From positions 186,001-250,000 of the forward strand of contig NZ_CYZX01000001.1 of NCBI RefSeq assembly GCF_001405015.1: a DNA stretch of 64,000 nt. Reading direction: 5' to 3'. Position 1 is the stretch's first letter. The number at the start of each line of letters is the position of its first letter. This stretch comes from Clostridium disporicum (lineage in GTDB: Bacteria; Bacillota; Clostridia; Clostridiales; Clostridiaceae). Made by a program: the position numbers and the translations under genes. This document shows positions 1 through 9,028 of this stretch, piece by piece. Below the pieces are notes generated by a model. That model made no database searches. It saw only the letters and a program-made list of their open reading frames with translations, and had not been told where the DNA came from.

Positions 1-1058
1 AGGATATAAGTGAATTTTTTGATTATATTCCTGGAAATCCATATTTTTTATATAGTTCTTTATATACATTTACTAATGAGGACACAATAAATTTTTTTGA
101 GTCACAAGGAATAAAATTAAAAACAGAAAGAGGAGGAAGAATATTTCCATACTCTGATAAATCATCTGATATTATTAAAGGATTAAATAATGGGCTTGAA
201 GAAGCTAACGTTAAAGTGAAATTAAATTCAAAGGTAACTAATATTTTAATGAATAAATCAAAAATTGTTGCTGTAGAAATTAATAATTCAAAAAAAATAT
301 ATGCTGATAACTTTATATTTGCCACTGGAGGAGCATCATATCCGTTGACAGGATCAACTGGTGAGTGTTTTAAACTACTTGAAAATATAGGGCATACAAT
401 AGTAAAATTAAAACCTTCTTTAGTTCCTATAGAAATTAAAGAAGAATTTATAAAAGAATTAGCAGGATTATCTTTAAGAAATATAGGATTGGTTATAAAA
501 TCTAATAATAAGGTATTGTATAAAGAGCAAGGTGAAATTAAATTTACATATTACGGTATTTCGGGACCTTTAACATTAAGTGGTTCAAGATATATAAAAG
601 AAAATGAAAATTTTAAGATATTAATAGATTTTAAACCAGCTTTAGATCACCAAGAGTTGGACAAAAGAATACAAAGAGATTTTAAAAAGTATATAAACAA
701 CGATTTTAAAAACTCATTAAATGATTTATTACCACAAAAGACAATACCAATAATAATTGAATTATCAAATATAGATCCGAACAAAAAAGTTAATGAAATA
801 ACTAGGGAAGAGAGAAAAAGATTAGTAGATTTATTAAAAAGTTTTGAGATTACTGTAAAAGGATTAAGACCTCTATCAGAAGCTATTGTTACAGCAGGTG
901 GAGTATCTACAAATGAAATCGACCCATCTACAATGAAATCAAAGATAATTGAAAATTTATCATTTGCAGGGGAAGTAATTGATGTAGATGCATTTACAGG
1001 TGGATATAATGTTCAAATAGCTTTATCCACAGGATATATAGCAGGAATAAATATATAA
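1..1058 (+). CDS. HI0933/YhiN-family NAD(P)/FAD-dependent oxidoreductase, 3' part
   Basis: The reading frame is open from the left edge, so the N-terminus with the FAD-binding GxGxxG lies outside the window. About 351 residues remain. The visible part shows the family pattern GGRIFP followed by a Ser/Lys-containing helix, an internal FATGGASYP motif (FAD-site loop), and the C-terminal FAGEVIDVDAFTGGYN block that closes over FAD in the BaiN/HI0933 family. These are cytoplasmic flavoproteins of mostly unassigned substrate. A start at 216 would cut the middle of the domain and is rejected. A promoter and cmk follow after 78 bp. The family call is confident; the substrate is unknown. Confidence 0.9.
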   Translation, partial: DISEFFDYIPGNPYFLYSSLYTFTNEDTINFFESQGIKLKTERGGRIFPYSDKSSDIIKGLNNGLEEANVKVKLNSKVTNILMNKSKIVAVEINNSKKIYADNFIFATGGASYPLTGSTGECFKLLENIGHTIVKLKPSLVPIEIKEEFIKELAGLSLRNIGLVIKSNNKVLYKEQGEIKFTYYGISGPLTLSGSRYIKENENFKILIDFKPALDHQELDKRIQRDFKKYINNDFKNSLNDLLPQKTIPIIIELSNIDPNKKVNEITREERKRLVDLLKSFEITVKGLRPLSEAIVTAGGVSTNEIDPSTMKSKIIENLSFAGEVIDVDAFTGGYNVQIALSTGYIAGINI

Positions 1059-1062
1059 AATC

Positions 1063-1091
1063 TTGTTTACTTAACAAATTCATAATATAAT
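1063..1091 (+). promoter_or_regulatory. Sigma-A-type promoter for cmk-ispH-rpsA
   Basis: TTGTTT (1063-1068) and TATAAT (1086-1091) are separated by exactly 17 nt. They lie 45 bp upstream of the cmk start, in the gap after the flavoprotein gene. Matched by eye only. Confidence 0.6.
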
Positions 1092-1136
1092 CTTAATGAT
1101 AAATAAATGGTTAGCAGCAAGAAAGGTGGCAAATAA

Positions 1137-1793
1137 ATGAGAATATCTGTAGCGATAGACGGACCAGCAGGTGCTGGAAAGAGTACTATAGCAAAGTTAG
1201 TAAGTAAAGAATTTAATTTAATGTATATAAATACAGGTGCAATGTATAGAGCTGTATCTTTAATGGCAAAGGAAAATAATATAGCGCCATCAGATATAAA
1301 AAGGCTAATGGAGTTAATAGATACATTAGAAATGCATTTTGAAAATGATGATTTGATATTAAACGGAAAAAATGTTCAAGAAAAAATTACAATGCCAGAA
1401 ATTAGCTCAATAGTATCAAATTATGCTTCAATTCCTGAAGTAAGACAAAAGCTTGTGAATTTACAAAGGAATATGTCTGAAAAATATAATGTTTTAATGG
1501 ATGGTAGAGATATTGGTACAGTAGTATTAAAAAATGCACCATTTAAGTTTTTCTTAACTGCAACAGCAGAAGAGAGGGCAAAAAGAAGATTTAATGAATT
1601 AGTTAGTAGAGGAATAGAAGTTAATTACGATACTTTATTAAGCGATATTATAAAAAGAGATTATATAGATAGTAATAGAGAAGTAGATCCATTAAGAATG
1701 GCAGATGACGCAATTGAAATAGATAGTTCTAATTTATCTATAGAAGAAGTTACAGAATTTATTTGTAATTATATAAAAAATAAATTACAATAA
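1137..1793 (+). CDS. cmk: Cytidylate kinase
   Basis: This cytoplasmic kinase phosphorylates CMP and dCMP with ATP in pyrimidine nucleotide supply. The 218-residue protein has the usual family length. The P-loop GPAGAGKST is at residues 9-17, the NTGAMYRA substrate-binding segment follows near residue 32, and DGRDIGTVV (about 122-130) is the family's NMP-binding motif. The ATG has AAAGGTGG about 7 nt upstream. It heads the cmk-ispH-rpsA cluster, a very common clostridial order, and probably shares a transcript with the two downstream genes because the gaps are 41 and 0 bp. Confidence 0.97.
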   Translation: MRISVAIDGPAGAGKSTIAKLVSKEFNLMYINTGAMYRAVSLMAKENNIAPSDIKRLMELIDTLEMHFENDDLILNGKNVQEKITMPEISSIVSNYASIPEVRQKLVNLQRNMSEKYNVLMDGRDIGTVVLKNAPFKFFLTATAEERAKRRFNELVSRGIEVNYDTLLSDIIKRDYIDSNREVDPLRMADDAIEIDSSNLSIEEVTEFICNYIKNKLQ

Positions 1794-1834
1794 TATTGTT
1801 GGGTAGTAAAATTTAACAACAGGAGATAAACAGC

Positions 1835-2686
1835 ATGAAAAGAAAAGTAATTTTAGCTGAGAGTGCAGGTTTTTGTTTTGGGGTTCAAAGAGCGGTAGAT
1901 CAGACAGTAAAAATTCAGAAAGACTACGGTAAAAAAATTTATACATTAGGACCACTAATTCATAATAATGATGTTGTAAAATATCTAGAAAATAATGATG
2001 TTTTTTCAATTTCAATAGATAACATAGATGAATTATCAAAAGGGGATGCAGTTATAATACGATCTCATGGTGTTTCAAAGGCTGTAATGGACTTATTAGA
2101 ATCTAAAGGAATAATAACAATAGATGCAACTTGTCCGTTTGTAACTAATATCCAAAAGAAAGTCAATAAATATTCTAAAGAAGGTTATCAAATAGTTATT
2201 TTAGGAGATAAAGATCATCCAGAAGTAATAGGTATAAATGGATGGTGTGATAATAAGGCCATAATAACTAAAGATGGAGAGCTTCCTGAGAGAATACCTA
2301 ATAAGATATGTGTAGTATCTCAAACTACTGAAAAAGAAGAAAATTGGGTAAACACAATAAGAAATTTATCTGTTAGAACTAAGGAACTTTTAGCATTTAA
2401 TACAATCTGTGCAGCAACTGAAATAAGACAAAAGGGTGTTTTTGAATTATCAAAAACAGTAGATTTAATGATTGTTGTAGGAGGAAAGAATAGTTCAAAT
2501 ACAACAAAATTATATCAAATTGCAAAGATGAATTGCAAACGTGCGATTCATATAGAAAATTCATCTGAATTATCAACAGAGATAATTAATGATAGTACAA
2601 TAAATAAAATAGGTATTACAGCTGGAGCTTCAACTCCAGATTGGATTATAAATGAAGTAGTTGAATTAATGGAAGGGGATATATAG
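1835..2686 (+). CDS. ispH: 4-hydroxy-3-methylbut-2-enyl diphosphate reductase
   Basis: IspH (LytB) carries out the last step of the MEP isoprenoid pathway, reducing HMBPP to IPP and DMAPP. At 283 residues it is a normal stand-alone length. The three iron-sulfur cysteines are visible in AGFCFGV (about residue 13), DATCPFV (about 97) and NTICAAT (about 190). HGVSKAV and the C-terminal TAGASTPDW are further family signatures. AGGAG precedes the ATG. The gene ends in TAG directly followed by the rpsA ATG in the same reading frame; in many Clostridium species IspH and S1 form a single polypeptide, so this pair looks like a fusion split by one stop codon (see findings). Confidence 0.96.
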   Translation: MKRKVILAESAGFCFGVQRAVDQTVKIQKDYGKKIYTLGPLIHNNDVVKYLENNDVFSISIDNIDELSKGDAVIIRSHGVSKAVMDLLESKGIITIDATCPFVTNIQKKVNKYSKEGYQIVILGDKDHPEVIGINGWCDNKAIITKDGELPERIPNKICVVSQTTEKEENWVNTIRNLSVRTKELLAFNTICAATEIRQKGVFELSKTVDLMIVVGGKNSSNTTKLYQIAKMNCKRAIHIENSSELSTEIINDSTINKIGITAGASTPDWIINEVVELMEGDI

Positions 2687-3745
2687 ATGGAAGATCAATT
2701 ACAATTGATGGATCAAATGGATTTAAGATTTAGAATAGGAGATGAAGTACAGGGGGAAATCCTTAAGATAGGTTCTTCAGAGGTATTTGTTTCTTTAGTA
2801 GGGTATAAGACAGATGGAGTAATCCCGTTTAATGAATTAACGTATGCTGAAGATTTAGAAGAAACTTTAAGAAATTTAAAACAAGGCGATAGCATAAAAG
2901 CTAAAGTAATTAAGTTAAGAAATGAAGATAATTACGTTGTTTTATCTAGATTAGAGTATAAAAAAGAAGAAACTTTAGAATTATTAGAAGGATTATTTGA
3001 TAGAAAAGAAACATTTAAAGTACTTGTAAAAGAGGCAAGAGAAAAAGGGTTAGTTGCAAACTTTAACGGAGTAAGAATATTTATTCCTGCTTCTCATATT
3101 GATGTAAGATTTATAAAAGATACAAGTGAATTTGTAAACACTGAAATGGAAGTTAGATTAATTGATTTCTCTAGAAAAAATCCTTCTAAAATTGTTGCAT
3201 CTAGAAGAGTAATTCTAGAAGAACAAATAGAAGAAAAAGAATCAAAAGCTTGGGAGAAATTTAATTTAGGTGATGTAGTATCTGCTGAAATTAAAAGATT
3301 TACAAACTTTGGAGCTTTTGCTGAAGTTGATGGAGTTGATGGATTAATTCATATTTCTCAAATTTCATGGAAATTAGTAAGATCTTGTGATGAAGTTTTA
3401 AAAATAGGTCAAGTAGTTAATGCTAAAATCATTGGTTTAGATAAAGAAAATAAAAAATTATCACTTAGCATTAAGGAATTAACACCAGAACCATGGACAA
3501 ATGTGGAAGAAAAATATCCTGTTGGATCAGCAGTTCTTGGTAAAGTTGTAAGAATAAATGATTTTGGGGCATTTGTAGAATTAGAACCTGGATTAGATGG
3601 GTTAGTGCATATATCTAAAATAAGCCATAACCACATTAATCATCCTTCTGAAGTATTAACTGTAGGTCAAGATGTTAAATGTATAATCTTAGAAGTTAAT
3701 AAAGATGCTAAAAAAATAGCACTTAGCATAAGAGATACAGAATAA
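2687..3745 (+). CDS. rpsA: 30S ribosomal protein S1 (four S1 domains)
   Basis: The 352-residue protein contains four S1 RNA-binding domains, at about residues 15-88, 103-172, 190-263 and 276-350. Domains 3 and 4 are the best conserved, with the FTNFGAFAEVDGVDGLIHIS and FGAFVELEPGLDGLVHIS segments. The four-domain form is typical of low-GC Gram-positives, against six in E. coli. Its Shine-Dalgarno, GAAGGGG, lies in the last codons of ispH, and the two genes are contiguous and in frame, so translation is probably coupled. It binds mRNA and may aid initiation. A hairpin follows at 3775. Confidence 0.95.
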   Translation: MEDQLQLMDQMDLRFRIGDEVQGEILKIGSSEVFVSLVGYKTDGVIPFNELTYAEDLEETLRNLKQGDSIKAKVIKLRNEDNYVVLSRLEYKKEETLELLEGLFDRKETFKVLVKEAREKGLVANFNGVRIFIPASHIDVRFIKDTSEFVNTEMEVRLIDFSRKNPSKIVASRRVILEEQIEEKESKAWEKFNLGDVVSAEIKRFTNFGAFAEVDGVDGLIHISQISWKLVRSCDEVLKIGQVVNAKIIGLDKENKKLSLSIKELTPEPWTNVEEKYPVGSAVLGKVVRINDFGAFVELEPGLDGLVHISKISHNHINHPSEVLTVGQDVKCIILEVNKDAKKIALSIRDTE

Positions 3746-3774
3746 TTAATAAAACGTAGGTTAAAGTTACTAAG

Positions 3775-3810
3775 GAGATTACATCGTATAGATGTAATCT
3801 CTTCTAATAT
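3775..3810 (+). terminator. Terminator after rpsA
   Basis: An 11-bp perfect inverted repeat, GAGATTACATC and GATGTAATCTC, with a 5-nt loop, ends 56 bp after rpsA. The T-tract after it is weak (TTCTAATATATATT). Confidence 0.6.
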
Positions 3811-3850
3811 ATATTAAAATTATATAATAATTTATTTTATGAGGTTTTAT

Positions 3851-4786
3851 ATGGTTTCGTTGGTTAGATTATCGTCTAGTAATTTAGATGAATTTAAGAA
3901 ACTATACGAAGAAAATTTTCAAAGAGAGACCTATGATAAAGACTTTTTTGAGTATTATTATAATCAATCCTTTATTCCAAAGATATTTTTAAAGAAATTT
4001 GTTAAGCTTTTTATGTATAATGGAGAATTTATAGGATATATATGGTATGAAATACCTATTGATTCACAAATTAAGGTTTTTTCTTTGTATGTAGAAGACA
4101 ACTATATTGATATTATTACTAATGATATTTTAAAAAGATTTAACGAGAAATATTTGGTTTATGAATCTATTGAAAATAGAAATAACAACAAATTGTTAAG
4201 TAATTTAGGTTTTAGGAAAGCAAGACCATCTATTATTATGAATTTAAAATTAAATGAATATAATAAAACAAATGAAATAACGAATTTGAAATCTACTTTA
4301 AAGTACGATATGAAATTATTAAATTTACTTAATATTTATAGCAATGAAAAATATGATGATATTCTCATTTCATTTCAAAAAGTAGATATAAAAAACGATG
4401 CTTTATTAAGATGTGAAATACAAAATAATGTTTTTAAAAATATTGATCGTGTACCTATTGAAGTAGAAGATATTGAAAATGATTTTAAGCAAGATTATTA
4501 CATTAAAGATTTAGCAATTTTTATGAAAATAAATAATGTTGTAGTTGCGTATGGTCAAATAATCTATATTAGAAAAATGTATACTGTTGTTAATTTCGGG
4601 GTAGTCGATATTTTTAGGGGGAAGGGACTAGGTAAATTACTTTTAGATAACCTAATTAGTAAGGCTAGAGAAAAGAATATATCAGAACTTGCTTTAGGCG
4701 TTGATAAAGATAATGTTAATGCAATTTCTCTATATAAATGGATTGGGTTTAATAATAGATATGATATAGCAAGATGGGAAAGATAA
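3851..4786 (+). CDS. GNAT-family N-acetyltransferase (tandem-domain form)
   Basis: The C-terminal 75 residues carry GNAT motif A as RGKGLGKLLL followed by the usual NxxAISLYKWIGF segment, so this is an acetyl-CoA-dependent acyltransferase. At 311 residues it is twice the length of one GNAT domain. The N-terminal half (residues 1-130) has weak GNAT-like spacing ending in LLSNLGFRKARPS, which suggests a duplicated, possibly inactive first domain. The start at 3851 is chosen because GAGG sits 7 nt upstream; the in-frame ATG at 3839 has no ribosome binding site. It is flanked by two hairpins, so it is probably monocistronic. The substrate cannot be read from the sequence. Confidence 0.85.
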   Translation: MVSLVRLSSSNLDEFKKLYEENFQRETYDKDFFEYYYNQSFIPKIFLKKFVKLFMYNGEFIGYIWYEIPIDSQIKVFSLYVEDNYIDIITNDILKRFNEKYLVYESIENRNNNKLLSNLGFRKARPSIIMNLKLNEYNKTNEITNLKSTLKYDMKLLNLLNIYSNEKYDDILISFQKVDIKNDALLRCEIQNNVFKNIDRVPIEVEDIENDFKQDYYIKDLAIFMKINNVVVAYGQIIYIRKMYTVVNFGVVDIFRGKGLGKLLLDNLISKAREKNISELALGVDKDNVNAISLYKWIGFNNRYDIARWER

Positions 4787-4830
4787 TAGAATACTATAAT
4801 TTACTTATAATAAATTATAATATTCTATTT
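4786..4830 (+). terminator. Terminator after the GNAT gene
   Basis: A long A+T-rich hairpin with 18-nt arms and one mismatch begins at the stop codon of the acetyltransferase gene and is followed by TT. It separates this gene from miaB. Confidence 0.55.
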
Positions 4831-4895
4831 AAAATGAATAAAAAATTTATTATAATATACAAAGGTTAAGAAATTTGTACAAAGGAGATTTAAAG

Positions 4896-6224
4896 ATGCA
4901 AGAGACGAATTTGAAATATTATATAGAAACTTGGGGCTGTCAAATGAATGAAGAAGATTCAGAAAAGCTTTCAGGAATGTTAAAAAATATTGGGTATTCA
5001 AGAACAGAAAATAAAGAAGAAGCTGGAATAATTTTATTTAATACTTGTTGTGTTAGAGAAAATGCTGAAAATAAAGTATTTGGTAACCTTGGACAACTTA
5101 AGGCTTTAAAGAAAAAAAATCCAGATTTAATTATAGGAATATGTGGTTGTATGATGCAACAAGAGGGTATGGCAGATAAAATACTTAGCACATTCCCTTA
5201 TGTAAATATTGTTTTTGGAACTCACAATGCTTATAAATTCCCAGAATACTTAAATAGAGTTAAAACTGAAGGCGTGCAAATAAAAGAGATATTTAATAAG
5301 GAAGAAGAAATAGTTGAAGGACTACCTATAGATAGAAAAAGTGATGTAAAAGCTTTTGTAACTATAATGTATGGATGTAATAACTTCTGTACTTATTGCA
5401 TTGTTCCTTATGTTAGAGGAAGAGAGAGATCAAGAAAGTCTGAAGATATACTAAATGAGGTAAAAGAATTAGTTAAAGCTGGATATAAAGAAATAACACT
5501 TTTAGGTCAAAATGTTAACTCATATGGTAAAGGCTTAGATGAGGATATTAACTTTGCTAAACTTCTAAGAATGATAAACGAAGTTGAAGGACTAGAAAGA
5601 GTTAGATTTATGACATCACATCCAAAAGATTTAACTGATGATGTTATTTTAGCTATTAAGGAATGTGATAAATTATGTGAGCAAATACATTTACCAGTAC
5701 AAAGTGGTTCAAATAATATTTTAAAGAAGATGAATCGTCATTATACTAGAGAGTATTATATGGAACTAGTAAATAAGATAAAGAAAGAAATACCAGGTGT
5801 ATCTTTAACTACTGATATAATTGTTGGTTTCCCAGGTGAAACAGAAGAAGATTTCCTTGAAACATTAGAATTAGTTAAAGAGGTTGGATATTCTGCAGCA
5901 TTTACATTTATTTATTCAAGAAGAAATAATACTCCAGCTGATATGATGTTAAATCAAGTAGATGATGCAGATAAACATCATAGATTTGATAGATTAGTTA
6001 AAGCTGTAAATGATAATGTTATAAAGCTAAACAAAGAATTTGAAAATCAAGTTGTTGAAGTTTTAGTTGAAGGTATGAGCAAAAACGATGAAACAAAGTT
6101 CTCAGGTAGAACAAGAAATGGTAGATTAGTTAACTTTGAAGGAGAAAATGTAAAGATAGGTGATTTAGTTAATGTTGAAATTACTAGAGCCCAACCATTC
6201 TCATTACTAGGTAAAATGAAATAA
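4896..6224 (+). CDS. miaB: tRNA-2-methylthio-N6-dimethylallyladenosine synthase
   Basis: MiaB is a radical SAM methylthiotransferase that adds the 2-methylthio group to i6A37 in tRNA. Order of domains: an N-terminal MTTase domain with TWGCQMN, NTCCVRE and ICGCMMQQ cysteines, a radical SAM core with YGCNNFCTYCIVPYVRG (CxxxCxxC), and a C-terminal TRAM domain (about 375-440). The length of 442 is normal. ATG at 4896 has AAGGAG 9-10 nt upstream; an in-frame TTG at 4875 has none. MiaA, which makes its substrate, is encoded 4.8 kb downstream in the same cluster. RimO at 23.9-25.2 kb is the paralogous enzyme for ribosomal protein S12. Confidence 0.96.
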   Translation: MQETNLKYYIETWGCQMNEEDSEKLSGMLKNIGYSRTENKEEAGIILFNTCCVRENAENKVFGNLGQLKALKKKNPDLIIGICGCMMQQEGMADKILSTFPYVNIVFGTHNAYKFPEYLNRVKTEGVQIKEIFNKEEEIVEGLPIDRKSDVKAFVTIMYGCNNFCTYCIVPYVRGRERSRKSEDILNEVKELVKAGYKEITLLGQNVNSYGKGLDEDINFAKLLRMINEVEGLERVRFMTSHPKDLTDDVILAIKECDKLCEQIHLPVQSGSNNILKKMNRHYTREYYMELVNKIKKEIPGVSLTTDIIVGFPGETEEDFLETLELVKEVGYSAAFTFIYSRRNNTPADMMLNQVDDADKHHRFDRLVKAVNDNVIKLNKEFENQVVEVLVEGMSKNDETKFSGRTRNGRLVNFEGENVKIGDLVNVEITRAQPFSLLGKMK

Positions 6225-6230
6225 ACTATT

Positions 6231-6263
6231 AAAAGAGGGCAGCTCAATAGACTGTCCTTTTTT
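6231..6263 (+). terminator. Rho-independent terminator after miaB
   Basis: AAAAGAGGGCAG and CTGTCCTTTTTT pair in a 12-bp stem with two G-T pairs and a 9-nt loop. The right arm contains the T-run. It separates miaB from mutS. Confidence 0.8.
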
Positions 6264-6338
6264 ATTATGTTATATACTCTAGCAATAAAAATATGATAAT
6301 ATATTACTATAAAATTTAAAATAACGGAGGATAAGAAA

Positions 6339-9017
6339 ATGGCGTTAACTCCTATGATGAGACAATATATGGAAGTTAAAGAGAGATATACTGATTGTAT
6401 ATTATTTTTTAGATTAGGAGACTTCTATGAAATGTTTTTTGAAGATGCTAAAACAGCATCAAGAGAACTCGAACTAGTACTTACAGGAAGAGACTGTGGG
6501 TTAGAAGAGAGAGCACCTATGTGTGGAATTCCATTTCATGCATCAGCCGCATATATATCAAGATTAGTATCGAAAGGATATAAAGTAGCTATATGTGAAC
6601 AGGTAGAAGATCCATCAGTAGCAAAAGGTATTGTTAAAAGAGATGTAGTTAAGGTAGTTACCCCTGGGACTTTTATAGATGGAAATGGTGATAATGATTA
6701 TAAAAATCTTTATATGATGTCTATATATGAAAGTAATGGTTTGTATGGAATAGCAATATCAGATATTTCTACAGGTGAATTCAAAACAACGTATTTTTCA
6801 GATACAATAGATAATCTATTAGGAGAAATTTCTAGATTCTCACCTAAAGAAATAATTGTAGATAACACTTTAAATGAAAATATTATAATTAGAATTCATG
6901 AGACTTTACCAGTGTTAATAACTAAAAAAGATTACTCTAAATTTTATTGTACCGATGAAGAATTAAAGAAACAATTTATAAATATAGATGTAGACTCAAT
7001 TAATATTAACAGTAAAATAGCAGTATCTGTATTACTTAAATATATATTTGATACTCAAAAGATAAGTTTATCTAATATAGATATACTAGAACAGTATAAT
7101 ATAATTGACTTTATGACTATTGATAGTAATTCTAGACGTAATTTAGAATTAACAGAAAGTCTTAAAGAAAAATCTAAAAAAGGAAGTCTTATCTGGGTAT
7201 TAGATAAAACTTCTACTTCAATGGGTGGAAGAACATTAAGAAGCTTTATAGAACAGCCTTTAATAAATAAATCTCAGATTGAAAATAGAAGTGCTGCTGT
7301 AGAAGAATTATATAATAATATGTTCTTTAATGAAGAATTAAGAGATAGTCTAAAAGAAATATATGATATAGAAAGAATAACAGGTAAAATTTCTAATAAA
7401 AATGTAAATGCAAAAGATTTAGTTTCTCTAAAAAGATCTTTAGATAAATTACCAGGAATCAAAGAAAAGCTTAATAGTTGCAAATCAAACTTATTAGTAA
7501 AATGGAATGATAACTTAGATACTTTAGATGATATAAGAGAGTTACTTGCTGAATCATTGTTAGAAGATCCTTCTATTGGATTAAAAGAAGGAAATATAAT
7601 TAAAAGTGGATATTCAGTAGAAGTTGATGAATTAAGAGATATTAAGTTAAACGGTAAGCAATGGATAGCATCTTTAGAGCAATCAGAAAGAGAACATACA
7701 GGAATTAAATCATTAAAAGTAGGATATAATAAAGTTTTTGGATATTATATAGAAATATCAAAGGCAAATTATGCATCTATCCCAGAAGGTAGATATATAA
7801 GAAAGCAAACTCTTTCTAACGCTGAAAGATACATAACAGAAGAGTTAAAAGTTATGGAAGAAAAAATATTAGGTGCAGAAGATAAATTAATAGCCCTTGA
7901 ATATGAGTTATTTGTAAATATAAGAGACAGAGTTGAAAAAGAAATTCAAAGATTAAAAGATACAGCAAAAATAATAGGATCACTTGATGTTATTTCAACT
8001 TTAGCCTTAGTAGCTTATGAAAATAATTATGTTAGGCCAAATATAAATGAAAATGGTATTATCGATATTAAAGATGGTAGACATCCTGTAGTAGAGAAGG
8101 TAATTGGTAAAGGTGAATTTGTTTCTAATGATACTTTGCTTAATAAGAAAGACAATATGTTATTGCTTATAACTGGTCCAAATATGGCCGGTAAATCTAC
8201 ATATATGAGACAGGTAGCATTAATAACTTTAATGGCTCAGATTGGATCTTTTGTGCCTGCTTCAAGTGCTAATATATCAGTGTGCGATAAGATCTTTACA
8301 AGAATAGGTGCTTCAGACGATTTAGCTGGAGGTAAATCTACATTTATGGTTGAAATGTGGGAAGTTTCCAATATATTAAAGAATGCTACAAATAATAGCC
8401 TTGTTCTTCTTGATGAAGTAGGAAGAGGAACTTCTACATATGATGGACTAAGTATAGCTTGGTCTGTAATAGAATATATATCAAATCAAGTTAAATTAAA
8501 ATGTAACACTTTATTTGCTACTCACTATCATGAATTAACAAATTTAGAAGGGGAAATACCTGGTGTAAGAAATTATTCTGTTGCAGTTAAAGAAATTAAT
8601 GATGAAGTTATATTTTTAAGGAAAATTGTTGAAGGTGGAGCAGATCAGTCTTATGGTATAGAGGTTGCAAAAATAGCTGGATTACCTGAAGAGGTAATTA
8701 ATAGAGCAAAAGATATTTTAAATACTTTAGAAGGTAAAGAAAAATTTGAGATTAACAATACCTCTTCTAAAAATGCTGAAGTTGCCCTAGACTCTGTAGT
8801 AGACGATAGTACTATAAAAGAAAACTCTAAAAATTTAGAAGAATATAAAATAGAAGCAGAAAAAAATAAAATAGAAAATGTTCAAATAGATTTCACGATG
8901 TTGGAAAAAGAAGCTTTATTAAATAGTATAAAGGATTTAGATGTTATGGTAATGACTCCACTTGATGCAATGAATACTCTATTTAAAATTGTTCAGGATG
9001 CTAAAAAAATAATGTAA
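6339..9017 (+). CDS. mutS: DNA mismatch repair protein MutS
   Basis: MutS recognises base mismatches and small loops and recruits MutL. The protein has 892 residues, within the MutS1 range. The mismatch-wedge motif GDFYEMF is at about residues 28-34. The ATPase has Walker A GPNMAGKST (about 616-624), STFMVEMWE, and Walker B LLDEVGRGTSTYDG. Near residues 800-850 there is a Lys/Asn/Glu-rich linker before the C-terminal clamp-like tail. GGAGG precedes the ATG. mutL follows after 11 bp and they are surely co-transcribed. Confidence 0.97.
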   Translation: MALTPMMRQYMEVKERYTDCILFFRLGDFYEMFFEDAKTASRELELVLTGRDCGLEERAPMCGIPFHASAAYISRLVSKGYKVAICEQVEDPSVAKGIVKRDVVKVVTPGTFIDGNGDNDYKNLYMMSIYESNGLYGIAISDISTGEFKTTYFSDTIDNLLGEISRFSPKEIIVDNTLNENIIIRIHETLPVLITKKDYSKFYCTDEELKKQFINIDVDSININSKIAVSVLLKYIFDTQKISLSNIDILEQYNIIDFMTIDSNSRRNLELTESLKEKSKKGSLIWVLDKTSTSMGGRTLRSFIEQPLINKSQIENRSAAVEELYNNMFFNEELRDSLKEIYDIERITGKISNKNVNAKDLVSLKRSLDKLPGIKEKLNSCKSNLLVKWNDNLDTLDDIRELLAESLLEDPSIGLKEGNIIKSGYSVEVDELRDIKLNGKQWIASLEQSEREHTGIKSLKVGYNKVFGYYIEISKANYASIPEGRYIRKQTLSNAERYITEELKVMEEKILGAEDKLIALEYELFVNIRDRVEKEIQRLKDTAKIIGSLDVISTLALVAYENNYVRPNINENGIIDIKDGRHPVVEKVIGKGEFVSNDTLLNKKDNMLLLITGPNMAGKSTYMRQVALITLMAQIGSFVPASSANISVCDKIFTRIGASDDLAGGKSTFMVEMWEVSNILKNATNNSLVLLDEVGRGTSTYDGLSIAWSVIEYISNQVKLKCNTLFATHYHELTNLEGEIPGVRNYSVAVKEINDEVIFLRKIVEGGADQSYGIEVAKIAGLPEEVINRAKDILNTLEGKEKFEINNTSSKNAEVALDSVVDDSTIKENSKNLEEYKIEAEKNKIENVQIDFTMLEKEALLNSIKDLDVMVMTPLDAMNTLFKIVQDAKKIM

Positions 9018-9028
9018 GGTGAGAGTAT

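Noticed and set aside
216..1058. Full gene starting at 216
   Set aside because: The frame is open to the window edge and residues before 216 match the flavoprotein family, so the gene is truncated by the window.
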